DNA of 56,587 bases from Legionellaceae bacterium. GTDB taxonomy: Bacteria > Pseudomonadota > Gammaproteobacteria > Legionellales > Legionellaceae. Shown here in pieces: positions 17,255-26,400 of the stretch. The stretch's first letter is position 1. Every line of letters starts with the position of its first letter. Where the stretch lies: NCBI GenBank assembly GCA_018061965.1, contig JAGOTG010000016.1, forward strand, positions 1-56,587, in the 5' to 3' direction. The notes below the pieces were generated by a model. It was given only the letters and a program-made list of their open reading frames with translations, did not search any database and was not told where the DNA came from. Both the position numbers and the translations under genes were made by a program.

Positions 17255-20029
17255 GTGGAAAAAAACTATTCGCCCAACGATATCGAACAAGCCTGTTATA
17301 CACTTTGGGAAACTCATCGTTATTTTGAACCGAATGGTGAGGGCAAACCCTATTGCATTATGCTACCCCCTCCCAATGTAACGGGTAGTTTACATATGGG
17401 ACACGGTTTTCAGCATACTTTGATTGATACGATGATTCGTTATCAACGCATGCTTGGACGGCGGACGTTATGGCAACCAGGCACCGATCATGCGGGCATT
17501 GCCACACAATTGGTCGTAGAAACCCAACTAGAAAAACAAGGTCAATCTCGCAAAAATATGAGTCGAGATGAGTTTTTAGATCGAGTTTGGCAATGGAAAT
17601 CTGAGTCTGGTGGGCAAATCACTACTCAAATGCGGCGCATTGGAACTTCTGCTGATTGGTCACGTGAACGATTTACCTTGGACAAAGGGTTGTCTGACGC
17701 AGTATATAAAGTGTTTGTGCAATTGTACGAGGAGGGCTTGATTTACCGAGGAACCCGTCTCGTTAATTGGGATCCGAAATTGGGCACCGCCATTTCTGAT
17801 TTAGAAGTTATTTCTGAAGAAGAGTTAGGCTCATTATGGCATATCAAATATCCCATTCTAGACTCAAACGAATTCATTGTGATAGCCACTACTCGTCCCG
17901 AAACACTCTTGGGTGACATGGCCGTAGCAGTTAATCCCCAAGACCCCCGCTATCAACATCTCATTGGTAAGCAGGTTCAATTACCACTATGTGATCGAAC
18001 GATTCCAATTATTGCAGATGACTACGTCGAGCAAGAATTTGGATCAGGCTGTGTGAAAATCACACCGGCTCATGATTTCAATGATTATGAAGTGGGCAAA
18101 CGCCACGATTTGCCAGTGATTAATATTTTTACCAAACGCGCTACCATCAATAAAAATGCCCCCTTACCCTATCAAACCTTAGATCGTTTTCAGGCCAGAG
18201 AGCAAATTATCGCCGATTTGACTGCCTTGGATTTACTGGTAAAAGTCGAGCCACATCATTCCAAGATCCCTCGTGGAGAAAAATCTGGCGTGGTGATTGA
18301 GCCGTTATTGACAGATCAATGGTATGTCAAAATTAAGCCACTAGCAGCACCAGCCATCGATGCAGTGCGCAAAGGAGATATTGAGTTTATCCCAAATAAT
18401 TGGAATAAGACCTATTTTCAATGGATGGAAAATATAGAAGATTGGTGCATCAGTAGGCAGCTGTGGTGGGGACATCGTATCCCTGCGTGGTATGACAATC
18501 ACGGCCATATTTATGTAGGATACAGTGAAAATGATGTGCGTTTTAAATATAACCTTGATGCAAACACCACATTGACTCAAGATGAAGATGTCTTAGATAC
18601 TTGGTTTTCATCTGCATTATGGCCATTTTCCTCGTTGGGTTGGCCTGAAAAAACGGTGGATTTAGAACAGTTTTACCCTACTTCTGTATTGTTCACTGGC
18701 TTTGACATCATCTTTTTTTGGGTAGCCAGGATGATCATGATGGGCATGAAGTTTACTGGAAAAATCCCATTTAAACAGATCGTTATCACCGGGCTTATCT
18801 GTGATAGCGAAGGAAAAAAAATGTCGAAATCCAGAGGGAATGTACTCGATCCCATCGACATTATTGATGGCATCAGCCTCCATGATTTATTGAAAAAACG
18901 CACCACTAATTTGATGATAAACTCAGTCAAAGACAAAATTACGAAGCAAACTAAAAAATCATACCCGAATGGTATACCCGCCTATGGTGCAGATGCCCTA
19001 CGCTTTACGTTTTGCTCTTTCGCATCTCAAAGTCGCCAAGTGCGCTTCGATCTCAATCGCGTAGATGGGTACCGAAATTTTTGTAATAAACTATGGAATG
19101 CCGCACGTTTTGTTCTCCTTTGCACCAAAGATGACAATGGTGATTTCGATGATGGCGCATTTCAATACAGCGCTGCAGACGAATGGATATTGTCGTTATT
19201 ACAAAAAACCATTGGGCACTGTCATGAGCATTTGGCGAATTATCGTTTTGATTTGTTGGCCAACGAATTGTACGAATTTGTCTGGTATGAATATTGTGAC
19301 TGGTATTTAGAGTTAGCCAAAGTTGTCTTATTTGATGAGACGCCACATGCCCCATTAAAGCGCGGGACACGACGCACGCTGGTCCATGTGTTGTCACAAG
19401 TCTTAAAACTGCTGCACCCCATCATTCCGTTCATTACCGAAGCACTGTGGCAAAGAATCACCAAAATTACCTCAGACAACTCTGAAACGATTATGTTATG
19501 CGCCTATCCACAAATAGAACCCCATTTGATCCATCTCACTGCTGAAACTGAGTTTGAATGGGTCAAAGCCATGATCCAAGCCGTGCGTACCCTACGTTCA
19601 GAAATTGGTATCAGCCCAGCCAAACCTGTGCCAATCATCTTGTGCCATATCGACGAAGACCTTAAACAGAAAGTTCAGCAACATCAAAAGATTTTGCAAA
19701 CGCTGGGCAAAATAAGCCGAATTGACGTGGAAACAGAACGAGACAAGCAAGCAGTCTATGCTTCAACCTTGGTTGGCACCCTTGAAATCTTAATTCCAAT
19801 GAGTGGACTGATTGACAAGCAAGCCGAATTGGCTCGTTTAGACAAAGAACTGGCTAAATTGGACAAAGATATTGAATACGCACAAAGCAAATTAAATTCT
19901 AGCGAGTTTAGAGAAAAAGCCCCGATTGAGTTGATTGCGTCGGTAGAAGAAAAGCTCCAGCAAACGTACCTTGCTGTGGAAAAACTGCGCTTACATCGAG
20001 CCAATATTGCGGCGATTAAAGAGACTTAA
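17255..20029 (+). CDS. valS: Valine--tRNA ligase
   Basis: The protein has 924 residues and is a class I aminoacyl-tRNA synthetase with a CP1 editing domain. The HIGH motif appears as GSLHMGHGF and the KMSKS motif as GKKMSKSRGN. Editing-domain blocks include TTRPETLLGDMAVAVNP. The C-terminus has the tRNA-binding coiled coil typical of ValRS (ELARLDKELAKLDKDIEYAQ). I choose the GTG at 17255, giving (M)EKNYSPNDIEQ as in other ValRS, because AAGG lies 6 nt upstream. The ATG at 17237 has no such site. Confidence 0.97.
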   Translation: MEKNYSPNDIEQACYTLWETHRYFEPNGEGKPYCIMLPPPNVTGSLHMGHGFQHTLIDTMIRYQRMLGRRTLWQPGTDHAGIATQLVVETQLEKQGQSRKNMSRDEFLDRVWQWKSESGGQITTQMRRIGTSADWSRERFTLDKGLSDAVYKVFVQLYEEGLIYRGTRLVNWDPKLGTAISDLEVISEEELGSLWHIKYPILDSNEFIVIATTRPETLLGDMAVAVNPQDPRYQHLIGKQVQLPLCDRTIPIIADDYVEQEFGSGCVKITPAHDFNDYEVGKRHDLPVINIFTKRATINKNAPLPYQTLDRFQAREQIIADLTALDLLVKVEPHHSKIPRGEKSGVVIEPLLTDQWYVKIKPLAAPAIDAVRKGDIEFIPNNWNKTYFQWMENIEDWCISRQLWWGHRIPAWYDNHGHIYVGYSENDVRFKYNLDANTTLTQDEDVLDTWFSSALWPFSSLGWPEKTVDLEQFYPTSVLFTGFDIIFFWVARMIMMGMKFTGKIPFKQIVITGLICDSEGKKMSKSRGNVLDPIDIIDGISLHDLLKKRTTNLMINSVKDKITKQTKKSYPNGIPAYGADALRFTFCSFASQSRQVRFDLNRVDGYRNFCNKLWNAARFVLLCTKDDNGDFDDGAFQYSAADEWILSLLQKTIGHCHEHLANYRFDLLANELYEFVWYEYCDWYLELAKVVLFDETPHAPLKRGTRRTLVHVLSQVLKLLHPIIPFITEALWQRITKITSDNSETIMLCAYPQIEPHLIHLTAETEFEWVKAMIQAVRTLRSEIGISPAKPVPIILCHIDEDLKQKVQQHQKILQTLGKISRIDVETERDKQAVYASTLVGTLEILIPMSGLIDKQAELARLDKELAKLDKDIEYAQSKLNSSEFREKAPIELIASVEEKLQQTYLAVEKLRLHRANIAAIKET

Positions 20030-20068
20030 TTTCACGCGATGTTCGACTTTTAGTATAACGCCCAATAA

Positions 20069-20092
20069 GCCTACGTGCAGCAGCGCGTAGGC
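20069..20092. terminator. Hairpin downstream of valS
   Basis: Inverted repeat gcctacg (20069-20075) and cgtaggc (20086-20092), with partial pairing continuing inwards. It lies 40 bp after valS. No T-tract follows, so it may be a terminator or a copy of the gcctacg-type repeat seen at 4296-4330. The rest of the 189-bp gap (20030-20218) shows nothing else I can name. Confidence 0.4.
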
Positions 20093-20218
20093 ACACGCAA
20101 CAGAGTGTCAAAAATCAAAAATCTATGCTACCTTTTAAAGGATGTATCAGAGCTCTCTACACCCAGTGCAACCTGATGCATAGGGTTAGCAAGTACACCT
20201 AGTTTATGGAGACCAAGA

Positions 20219-20548
20219 ATGAAAAGGAATATCCTAGTATCGTCAGTACTTAGCCTTGCACTCGCTTTCGTTATTGGGCCTGCCCATTCAGAGTCGCTAC
20301 CCCATGAGTCTTACATATGCCCTGCCCTAACACCAGAAATCAATCCTGACTTTGTCACAACATGCCAAAGCATGTTAGAAAAAATGTGTATCTGGACAAC
20401 ATATTCTTCAGGAAAAGGAATCTGTAAGAATAATAAGAAATTGTACAGCGGATGCTGCTATGACGAAGTAACAAAGAGTTCAACTACGTTCAATAAATTT
20501 TGTAGACAACATACAACGCCTGAAGCCTGTGCAGGTGATAAGCCATAA
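20219..20548 (+). CDS. Small secreted cysteine-rich protein of unknown function
   Basis: The protein has 109 residues with a clear Sec signal peptide (MKRNILVSSVLSLALAFVIG, cleavage probably after AHS at about 25). The mature part of roughly 84 residues carries eight cysteines, including a CC pair, enough for four disulfides in the periplasm or outside the cell. GGAG about 12 nt upstream could be its ribosome binding site. I do not recognise a family. It stands alone between valS and catalase, in the same direction as both. Confidence 0.7.
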   Translation: MKRNILVSSVLSLALAFVIGPAHSESLPHESYICPALTPEINPDFVTTCQSMLEKMCIWTTYSSGKGICKNNKKLYSGCCYDEVTKSSTTFNKFCRQHTTPEACAGDKP

Positions 20549-20641
20549 AGCTTGGCTAGAAACTTTTTAAACACAAATAATAGAGGCGGTGCCCAGCACT
20601 AAGTTAGGGTTACAGCTGGTTTTTCACTGTACAAGGATGAA

Positions 20642-22087
20642 TTGGAGAACAAATTGAAAAAATGCCCTTACATGACTAATGCTGCTGGGATTCCCGTTGC
20701 TGATAATCAAAATAGTATAACCGTCGGTCCGAACGGTCCCATTGTGATGTCTGATCATCAGCTCATGGAGCGCATGGCGCATTTTAATCGCGAAAGAGTT
20801 CCGGAGCGCGTCGTCCATGCCAAAGGGGCTGGCGCATATGGTACATTCAAAGTCACTGGCGATATTTCTCGCTACACACGGGCAAAATTGTTTGAAAAAA
20901 TTGGCAATCATTGCGATATGTTCATTCGTTTTTCAACAGTTGCGGGTGAACAAGCTTCTGCCGATACTGTGCGCGATCCGCGCGGGTTTGCATGTAAATT
21001 TTATACAGAAGAAGGAAATTGGGATTTAGTCGGTAACAATACCCCTGTATTTTTTGTCCGTGATCCGCTTAAATTTCAAGATTTTATCCATTCGCAAAAA
21101 CGTCATCCCCAAACCGGAATGCGTGATGCGACCATGCAATGGGATTTTTGGAGTTTATCACCAGAATCGTTACATCAAGTCACCATTCTATTTTCAGATC
21201 GTGGAATACCGGCTTCCTATCGCCACATGCATGGTTTCTCATCTCATACGTACAGTTTATGGAATGATCAAGGCGAACGGTTTTGGGTAAAATGGCATTT
21301 AAAAACCAATCAAGGCATTCAATGCCTGACCGATAGCGAAGCTATGCAGATTGCGGGAACCGATCCAGACTATCACCGTCGGGATTTATTTGAAGCCATT
21401 GTAAATAAAGAGTATCCCTCTTGGCAGGTGCAGATCCAAATCATGCCAGAAAATGCAGCGCTGACTTACCCTATCCCAGCATTTGATCTCACCAAAGTGT
21501 GGCCACATAAAGACTATCCGTTGATCGATGTCGGGGTGATAGCGTTACACCGCAATCCAGACAATTATTTTGCAGAAGTAGAACAGGCTGCCTTTGAGCC
21601 AGGTAATTTACCTCTGGGCCTAGGCGCTTCACCCGACAGAATGTTACAAGCACGGCTACTTTCCTATGCGGATGCGCATCGATATCGCATTGGAGTGAAC
21701 TATGCCGCATTGCCTGTCAACAAACCTCAGTGCCCAGTGCATACTTACCACCGAGATGGGCATATGCGTTTTGATGGCAACAACGGTGGACAAGTCAATT
21801 ATCAACCCAATAGCTTTGACGGCCCTATCGATAATCTGCTCTTTAAAGAACCTCCATTGAAAGTATCGGGTGATATCGATCACTATGATCATCAAAAGGG
21901 TAACGACAATTACACTCAAGCTGGCAATCTTTACCGCTTAATGAATGAGTCACAGAAAACGCAATTAATTGATAATATTGAGCGTTCTATGAAAAATATC
22001 CCTAAAACAATTCAGGACAGACAAATTGCACATTTTTCTAAGGCCGATAAAGATTACGGAAATCGCGTAGCAAAAGCTTTGGGTTAA
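20642..22087 (+). CDS. Catalase (haem, small-subunit clade)
   Basis: The 481-residue monofunctional haem catalase converts hydrogen peroxide to water and oxygen. The catalytic His lies in [15 protein letters not shown], the active-site Asn in [14 protein letters not shown], and the proximal haem ligand is Tyr342 in [16 protein letters not shown]. The length fits the small-subunit type without a C-terminal flavodoxin-like domain. The start is uncertain: there are TTG codons at 20642 (AAGGA 4 nt upstream) and 20654 (GGAG 6 nt upstream), and an ATG at 20672. The TTG at 20654 gives (M)[11 protein letters not shown], closest to family N-termini. A TTG start would lower expression. Confidence 0.95.
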   Translation: MENKLKKCPYMTNAAGIPVADNQNSITVGPNGPIVMSDHQLMERMAHFNRERVPERVVHAKGAGAYGTFKVTGDISRYTRAKLFEKIGNHCDMFIRFSTVAGEQASADTVRDPRGFACKFYTEEGNWDLVGNNTPVFFVRDPLKFQDFIHSQKRHPQTGMRDATMQWDFWSLSPESLHQVTILFSDRGIPASYRHMHGFSSHTYSLWNDQGERFWVKWHLKTNQGIQCLTDSEAMQIAGTDPDYHRRDLFEAIVNKEYPSWQVQIQIMPENAALTYPIPAFDLTKVWPHKDYPLIDVGVIALHRNPDNYFAEVEQAAFEPGNLPLGLGASPDRMLQARLLSYADAHRYRIGVNYAALPVNKPQCPVHTYHRDGHMRFDGNNGGQVNYQPNSFDGPIDNLLFKEPPLKVSGDIDHYDHQKGNDNYTQAGNLYRLMNESQKTQLIDNIERSMKNIPKTIQDRQIAHFSKADKDYGNRVAKALG

Positions 22088-22130
22088 TGCCAAAGACTCT
22101 GTGCTACATATACTGAGGGGAAGCCTTGCA

Positions 22131-22316
22131 TAATCCTAGAAAAAGCAGTTGAAGCCTACTACGAAGGCCTATTGCACTGAATTTTAAAGATTTATAGCTA
22201 TTTTTTTAATTCACCGTACGTGTGAGTACGATTTCATTAAAAAAATAGCTATAAATCTTTAAAATTCAGCACACTAGACCTTCTCGCTACAGCTTCAACT
22301 GCTTTTTCTAGGATAA
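22131..22316. repeat. Long imperfect palindrome, MITE-like
   Basis: Two arms of about 80 bp (22131-22211 and 22236-22316) are inverted copies. The outer block cctagaaaaagcagttgaagc is identical in both arms. The inner 33 bp (tgaattttaaagatttatag onward, to about 22211) is also identical. The roughly 20 bp between the two blocks has diverged. The central spacer is about 24 bp. The outer block recurs at 43078-43104. There is no coding capacity. It fills most of the 291-bp gap between catalase and the 305-aa gene and would form a strong cruciform or RNA hairpin. Confidence 0.75.
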
Positions 22317-22378
22317 TCAAGCCTACTAAATTTTATTGCATTTGCTTTGAAATCCAAGATTTATACTATACTTAATGT

Positions 22379-23296
22379 ATGCTATTTTTGTCTGTTCGTG
22401 ACAAAGTGGGCAACATGAGGGCTGAAATTGAATTATTGCGGGACGGTGACCTTTATGGTTTTTTGCACTTTTATTCTAGATTGACTAGCAATTATCCAGA
22501 ATCCCAAAGTAGTAAAGGCGACCTAATTTTATATACGGCTTGTGAACTAGCTGCTATCGATTATAGTGATGAAGATATCAGCCTTATTTATCTATTAGAA
22601 AATGGAATTTTTGACAATCCAAAGTATAGCGGTTATTTTCATTCCGAGTTTACCGCATCCCTTAAAGAAGGCGCCGCAATACTAAAAGATGCCCTTGGTG
22701 TTGCACAGTATTTAAAGCAACACCATATTGATATTCCTATAAATTCAGGACAAAAACCTGATTTAGACGCTTTAACGCCCTTATTGGCAGGCAAACAAAC
22801 CGCCATGCTAAAACTACAACTAAGTATGGCGGAGCAAGCACTAATGCCACAATTCGCAAACCAAGCACAACTAGCAGAAACTAGTTTAACTAACTATATA
22901 ACTAACTATATAGATTCTCCTGAATGGAAAACTGAATTATTTTTTCATTTACACGAATACCTTATTTATTTAGAAGCCCAAAGGGATACAACTCCTGAAA
23001 ATCAAAAAAGCATTACTTTTATTAAACAAATTCTAGCTACGAAAAATGAAGTTTCTTCAAGGGATATCTATCAATTTATTAAATTGCAGCAGCCAAATGA
23101 TACTTTGGGCCAACTCATTCAGCAAAAAATAATCAAATTGCTTACCTATATTTTCAATCAAGATTTATATAAACAGTATGACGCATTTATGGTACATAGA
23201 GCTGCCTGGCAATCAAAAGACACAGCGAAACCATCCGTAGATGCAGCCTCTGAAAACAAAGAGAATACACAACCTAATATACAAAAAAAAGATTGA
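22379..23296 (+). CDS. Uncharacterised 305-aa helical protein upstream of the NACHT protein
   Basis: I do not recognise this protein. It has 305 residues, is predominantly helical and soluble, and lacks a signal peptide or membrane segment. Residues ~85-160 and 190-250 are Leu/Gln/Ala-rich helices. The last ~35 residues are polar and disordered (VDAASENKENTQPNIQKKD). A second possible start is at 22415. Codon usage is more A+T-rich than the housekeeping genes. It precedes the giant NACHT-WD40 gene by 162 bp in the same direction, so the two may be functionally linked. It could also be an independent effector-like gene. Confidence 0.55.
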   Translation: MLFLSVRDKVGNMRAEIELLRDGDLYGFLHFYSRLTSNYPESQSSKGDLILYTACELAAIDYSDEDISLIYLLENGIFDNPKYSGYFHSEFTASLKEGAAILKDALGVAQYLKQHHIDIPINSGQKPDLDALTPLLAGKQTAMLKLQLSMAEQALMPQFANQAQLAETSLTNYITNYIDSPEWKTELFFHLHEYLIYLEAQRDTTPENQKSITFIKQILATKNEVSSRDIYQFIKLQQPNDTLGQLIQQKIIKLLTYIFNQDLYKQYDAFMVHRAAWQSKDTAKPSVDAASENKENTQPNIQKKD

Positions 23297-23394
23297 TTTT
23301 GAACTGCAGCATACAAGCCATGGACCGCTCCCTGCTGGAATGAATTCCATTGATAGCAAATCCTATTTTCGAGACTCCTTTAAGACCTTGCCCA

Positions 23395-23423
23395 TTCCAA
23401 TCCTAATAAAAAATCAGTACAAT
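23395..23423 (+). promoter_or_regulatory. Possible weak promoter for the NACHT-WD40 gene
   Basis: TACAAT (23418-23423) matches the -10 consensus at 5/6. The hexamer 17 bp upstream, TTCCAA (23395-23400), is a poor -35 (3/6). An AGGGA ribosome site (about 23450-23454) lies 4 nt before the ATG at 23459. If real, the NACHT gene can be expressed independently of the 305-aa gene. Confidence 0.25.
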
Positions 23424-23458
23424 CCCGTTCCAAATATTATAGTTTCGATAGGGATATC

Positions 23459-26400
23459 ATGACTCATAATAACGAAGAGCGGTTTTTTGCCGCTTTTAAC
23501 AATCGCATCAATATTGAATTAGACAAATGTTATCACCTCAGTGCAGATGATCAAAAAGATTATATTGCCACCAGTGAAAATATCATTGCATTCGCTCAAG
23601 CAGGACTTTTTTTTGCAGGGCTGGCATCCGCACCCTTTACGTTTGGACTAGGTCTGGCAGCCGCTGGCGCAAGCATCGTTATCATCAAAACCGGAAAAAT
23701 GTGCGTAGATGCCTATATCGATAGCAAACAGACAGACCAAGAGTTACCCCCAGACTATCTTGAGAATCAACGTAATTTACAACGTTTAGCGCTATTTATT
23801 TTATTGCGCCAAGCCGCTACTACTTTTTTTATACGCTATCACTACTCGATACAAAATCGCTTAAATGGTACCAATGCGGAAAAACTGGGTCAATACGTAG
23901 CTTATCGTTTGATGAAGAAATTGTATGCGGAGTTAAGCGCTCACCCTCAACAATTACCTCCTGTCGATACCTTGGTAGATTATTTTTTATCAAGCATCCA
24001 TTCCTCGGGCCTGTTTCATACAGAAGAGGTGTCCTTAGAACCTATAGAGAATACAAGCCCCTTGCGAATCGCAGCGCTATCCCGAAAAATTGCCATAAAA
24101 CACTTTTGTGCACGGCAGCGTTGGATAGGTTCAGAGGGCCCAGATATCAAAGTTTACGGCGCAGAAACGACGCCCTTTCAGGATCAATTTCAATCCACAA
24201 CAACGCGAGAGGATTTGGGTTATATTACAATTATCGCAGACAAGCAACGCACAATCCCTCTAGCCATTGATAAAGAAAAATTTCATGAACTCCCCCTCCC
24301 CGCACCCAAAATCCAACCGATTATTGAGAAAAGTCTGTTTCCTCATGCCGTTACCCGTCAAGAAATAGAAGATTATAAAACAGCCTATCAAACTGATCGC
24401 TCGTTAACCCTGAATACATATCTTTCACAATTACACCAGCGCCCAACGATTGCCTGTTGCCATAACGCTGAGTTGCAACGCACGGTCTTCATTGGGGATT
24501 ACTCCAAGGTTAATTTTTATGCAGCTGATTTGAGTGAGTGTGATTTTAGCGATGCCAACTTTCACCACGCCAATCTCTGTCGCGCTCACCTGGTACGAAT
24601 CCGCACCAGCTCAGGTACCAATTTTCAATATCTCCTGGCAGACGGCAGTACTTGGATGGGGGAACCTGACAACAAAGTCGTGATTCATGCCGATATTTCA
24701 CATGCCAGACTTAACGGATCTACCTGGAAACACTGCCAAATCGATACGCTGGCAATTCAAATTGGCTCGGAATGGGGTTTGGCAGTCCTAGAAGACATGA
24801 CTATGGCAGACAGTCAAACTGAGGCGTTTGCAAAACGCTTACAAGACGAGCACGATGACAGGGTCAGATATAACTCACGAGTAGATGCCTTGGAAACGAA
24901 CCTGAGTACCTTGGCCGTATCCACTACAAGCGCGATTGCCCACGTTGAAGCCCGCATTGACAATGTTGTCGCAGAACAAAAAATCCGTGATAGCAGTCAG
25001 GATATCCGAATCGACGCCCTTGCTGTCACCCAAAATGCGCTATTGGCAGCACAGGATGTATTGGTAAGCCTACAACAACATTGTATCACCGAAGTTTATA
25101 CTGATGATTATAGAAATAAAACACAGACTTATATCCCACTGTATGTCAAATCACTATTTCCCATACCAGCAGCTAACCCTGTGCTATTAACTGATTATTT
25201 GTATTCGGTCGTATCTACTATGCCGCAAAGCGGCGTCCATGAACCCAAATTCATTTTCGTAAGTGGCGGTACTGGTTGTGGTAAAACATTTGGGGTAACG
25301 CGTTTTGGAGAAGGTATCAATGCAATGCATAGTGAAACCCACCCTTGGGTTTTTGTGCCGCTTGATGCATCGACTATTACTGATAAAAATCCCAATACTT
25401 TCAACACAGCACTAGACAAAGTCATTGAAAAAACTCAAAAAGCCAGTTTGGCACAACACCCCTGCATCATTCACCTCAGTAAATTAGATCTCAGCAATAT
25501 CGCAATCGATAAATTCATCCGAGATTGCACTGCCGCTGCTAAAATTTGGACTGCCCCCATTGTGTTTATCTTCACAGCCCGCGATAGATACATGGAAGAA
25601 GCGCAAAAACATTTAGGGCAATTTATTCAAGAAGCGCCAGGAAATTATGTAACTTGCGAAATTCAATCTCTGATTGATCAGCAAATCCAAGATTTCTTTC
25701 AATTATTTCCTAAACAAAAGTTATCAGCACTCAGCCAAGTTTATCAGGAACAAAATATTATTGACCTACCCTCGCTAGCGCGTACCCCTCTTATGCTAGC
25801 GATCATGACGGGTGTTTTGGTAGATTATTCATTAACTAGAAAAGCAAACAAAACCATGCAGCGCATAGATTTTTATAGTGCCACATGGCAAGCTTTGTTC
25901 GAGAGAGTCAAATACAAGCTACCAGATCCTTACCAAGATTATTCCAATTTCATGCAAGAGATGTATAACTTGGCCAAAGCGATGCTCAGAAGCCGTGTGG
26001 ATTCTATTGTGTATAATATTCCAACCCCATCACCTTCTTTGAAAAAAACGGCATTTCAAGAGCTGCTCGAAACTAAAATGGGTACGTTATCACCTTTATC
26101 TGTTTCGAGAAAGAACACTGATCAGTATGTGGTAAGATTCATTCATCCCTCTCTTGGATATTTTTTGATCGCGAAAATTTTGATCGAAAATTTACTGAAA
26201 ATTGATTTCCCCAATAAAGAGACCCAACAAATGTGGGGTCGCAATTACTTGCTCAGAACACCAGAGGTCTTAGGGTTTGTGATTGAACTGTTACAACAAT
26301 ACCCAGAAACCACAGATAGTTCGCAAGCAAAGCTCACCATTGTGAAACAAAGTTCCTATGATGCATTTGACGCTATTGACGATGACACAGCGGATGCTTC

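Noticed and set aside
22350..22378. Promoter directly in front of the 305-aa gene (TTGAAA with TATACT copies)
   Set aside because: The spacings are 9 or 14 bp rather than 16-18, so no convincing promoter could be defined.
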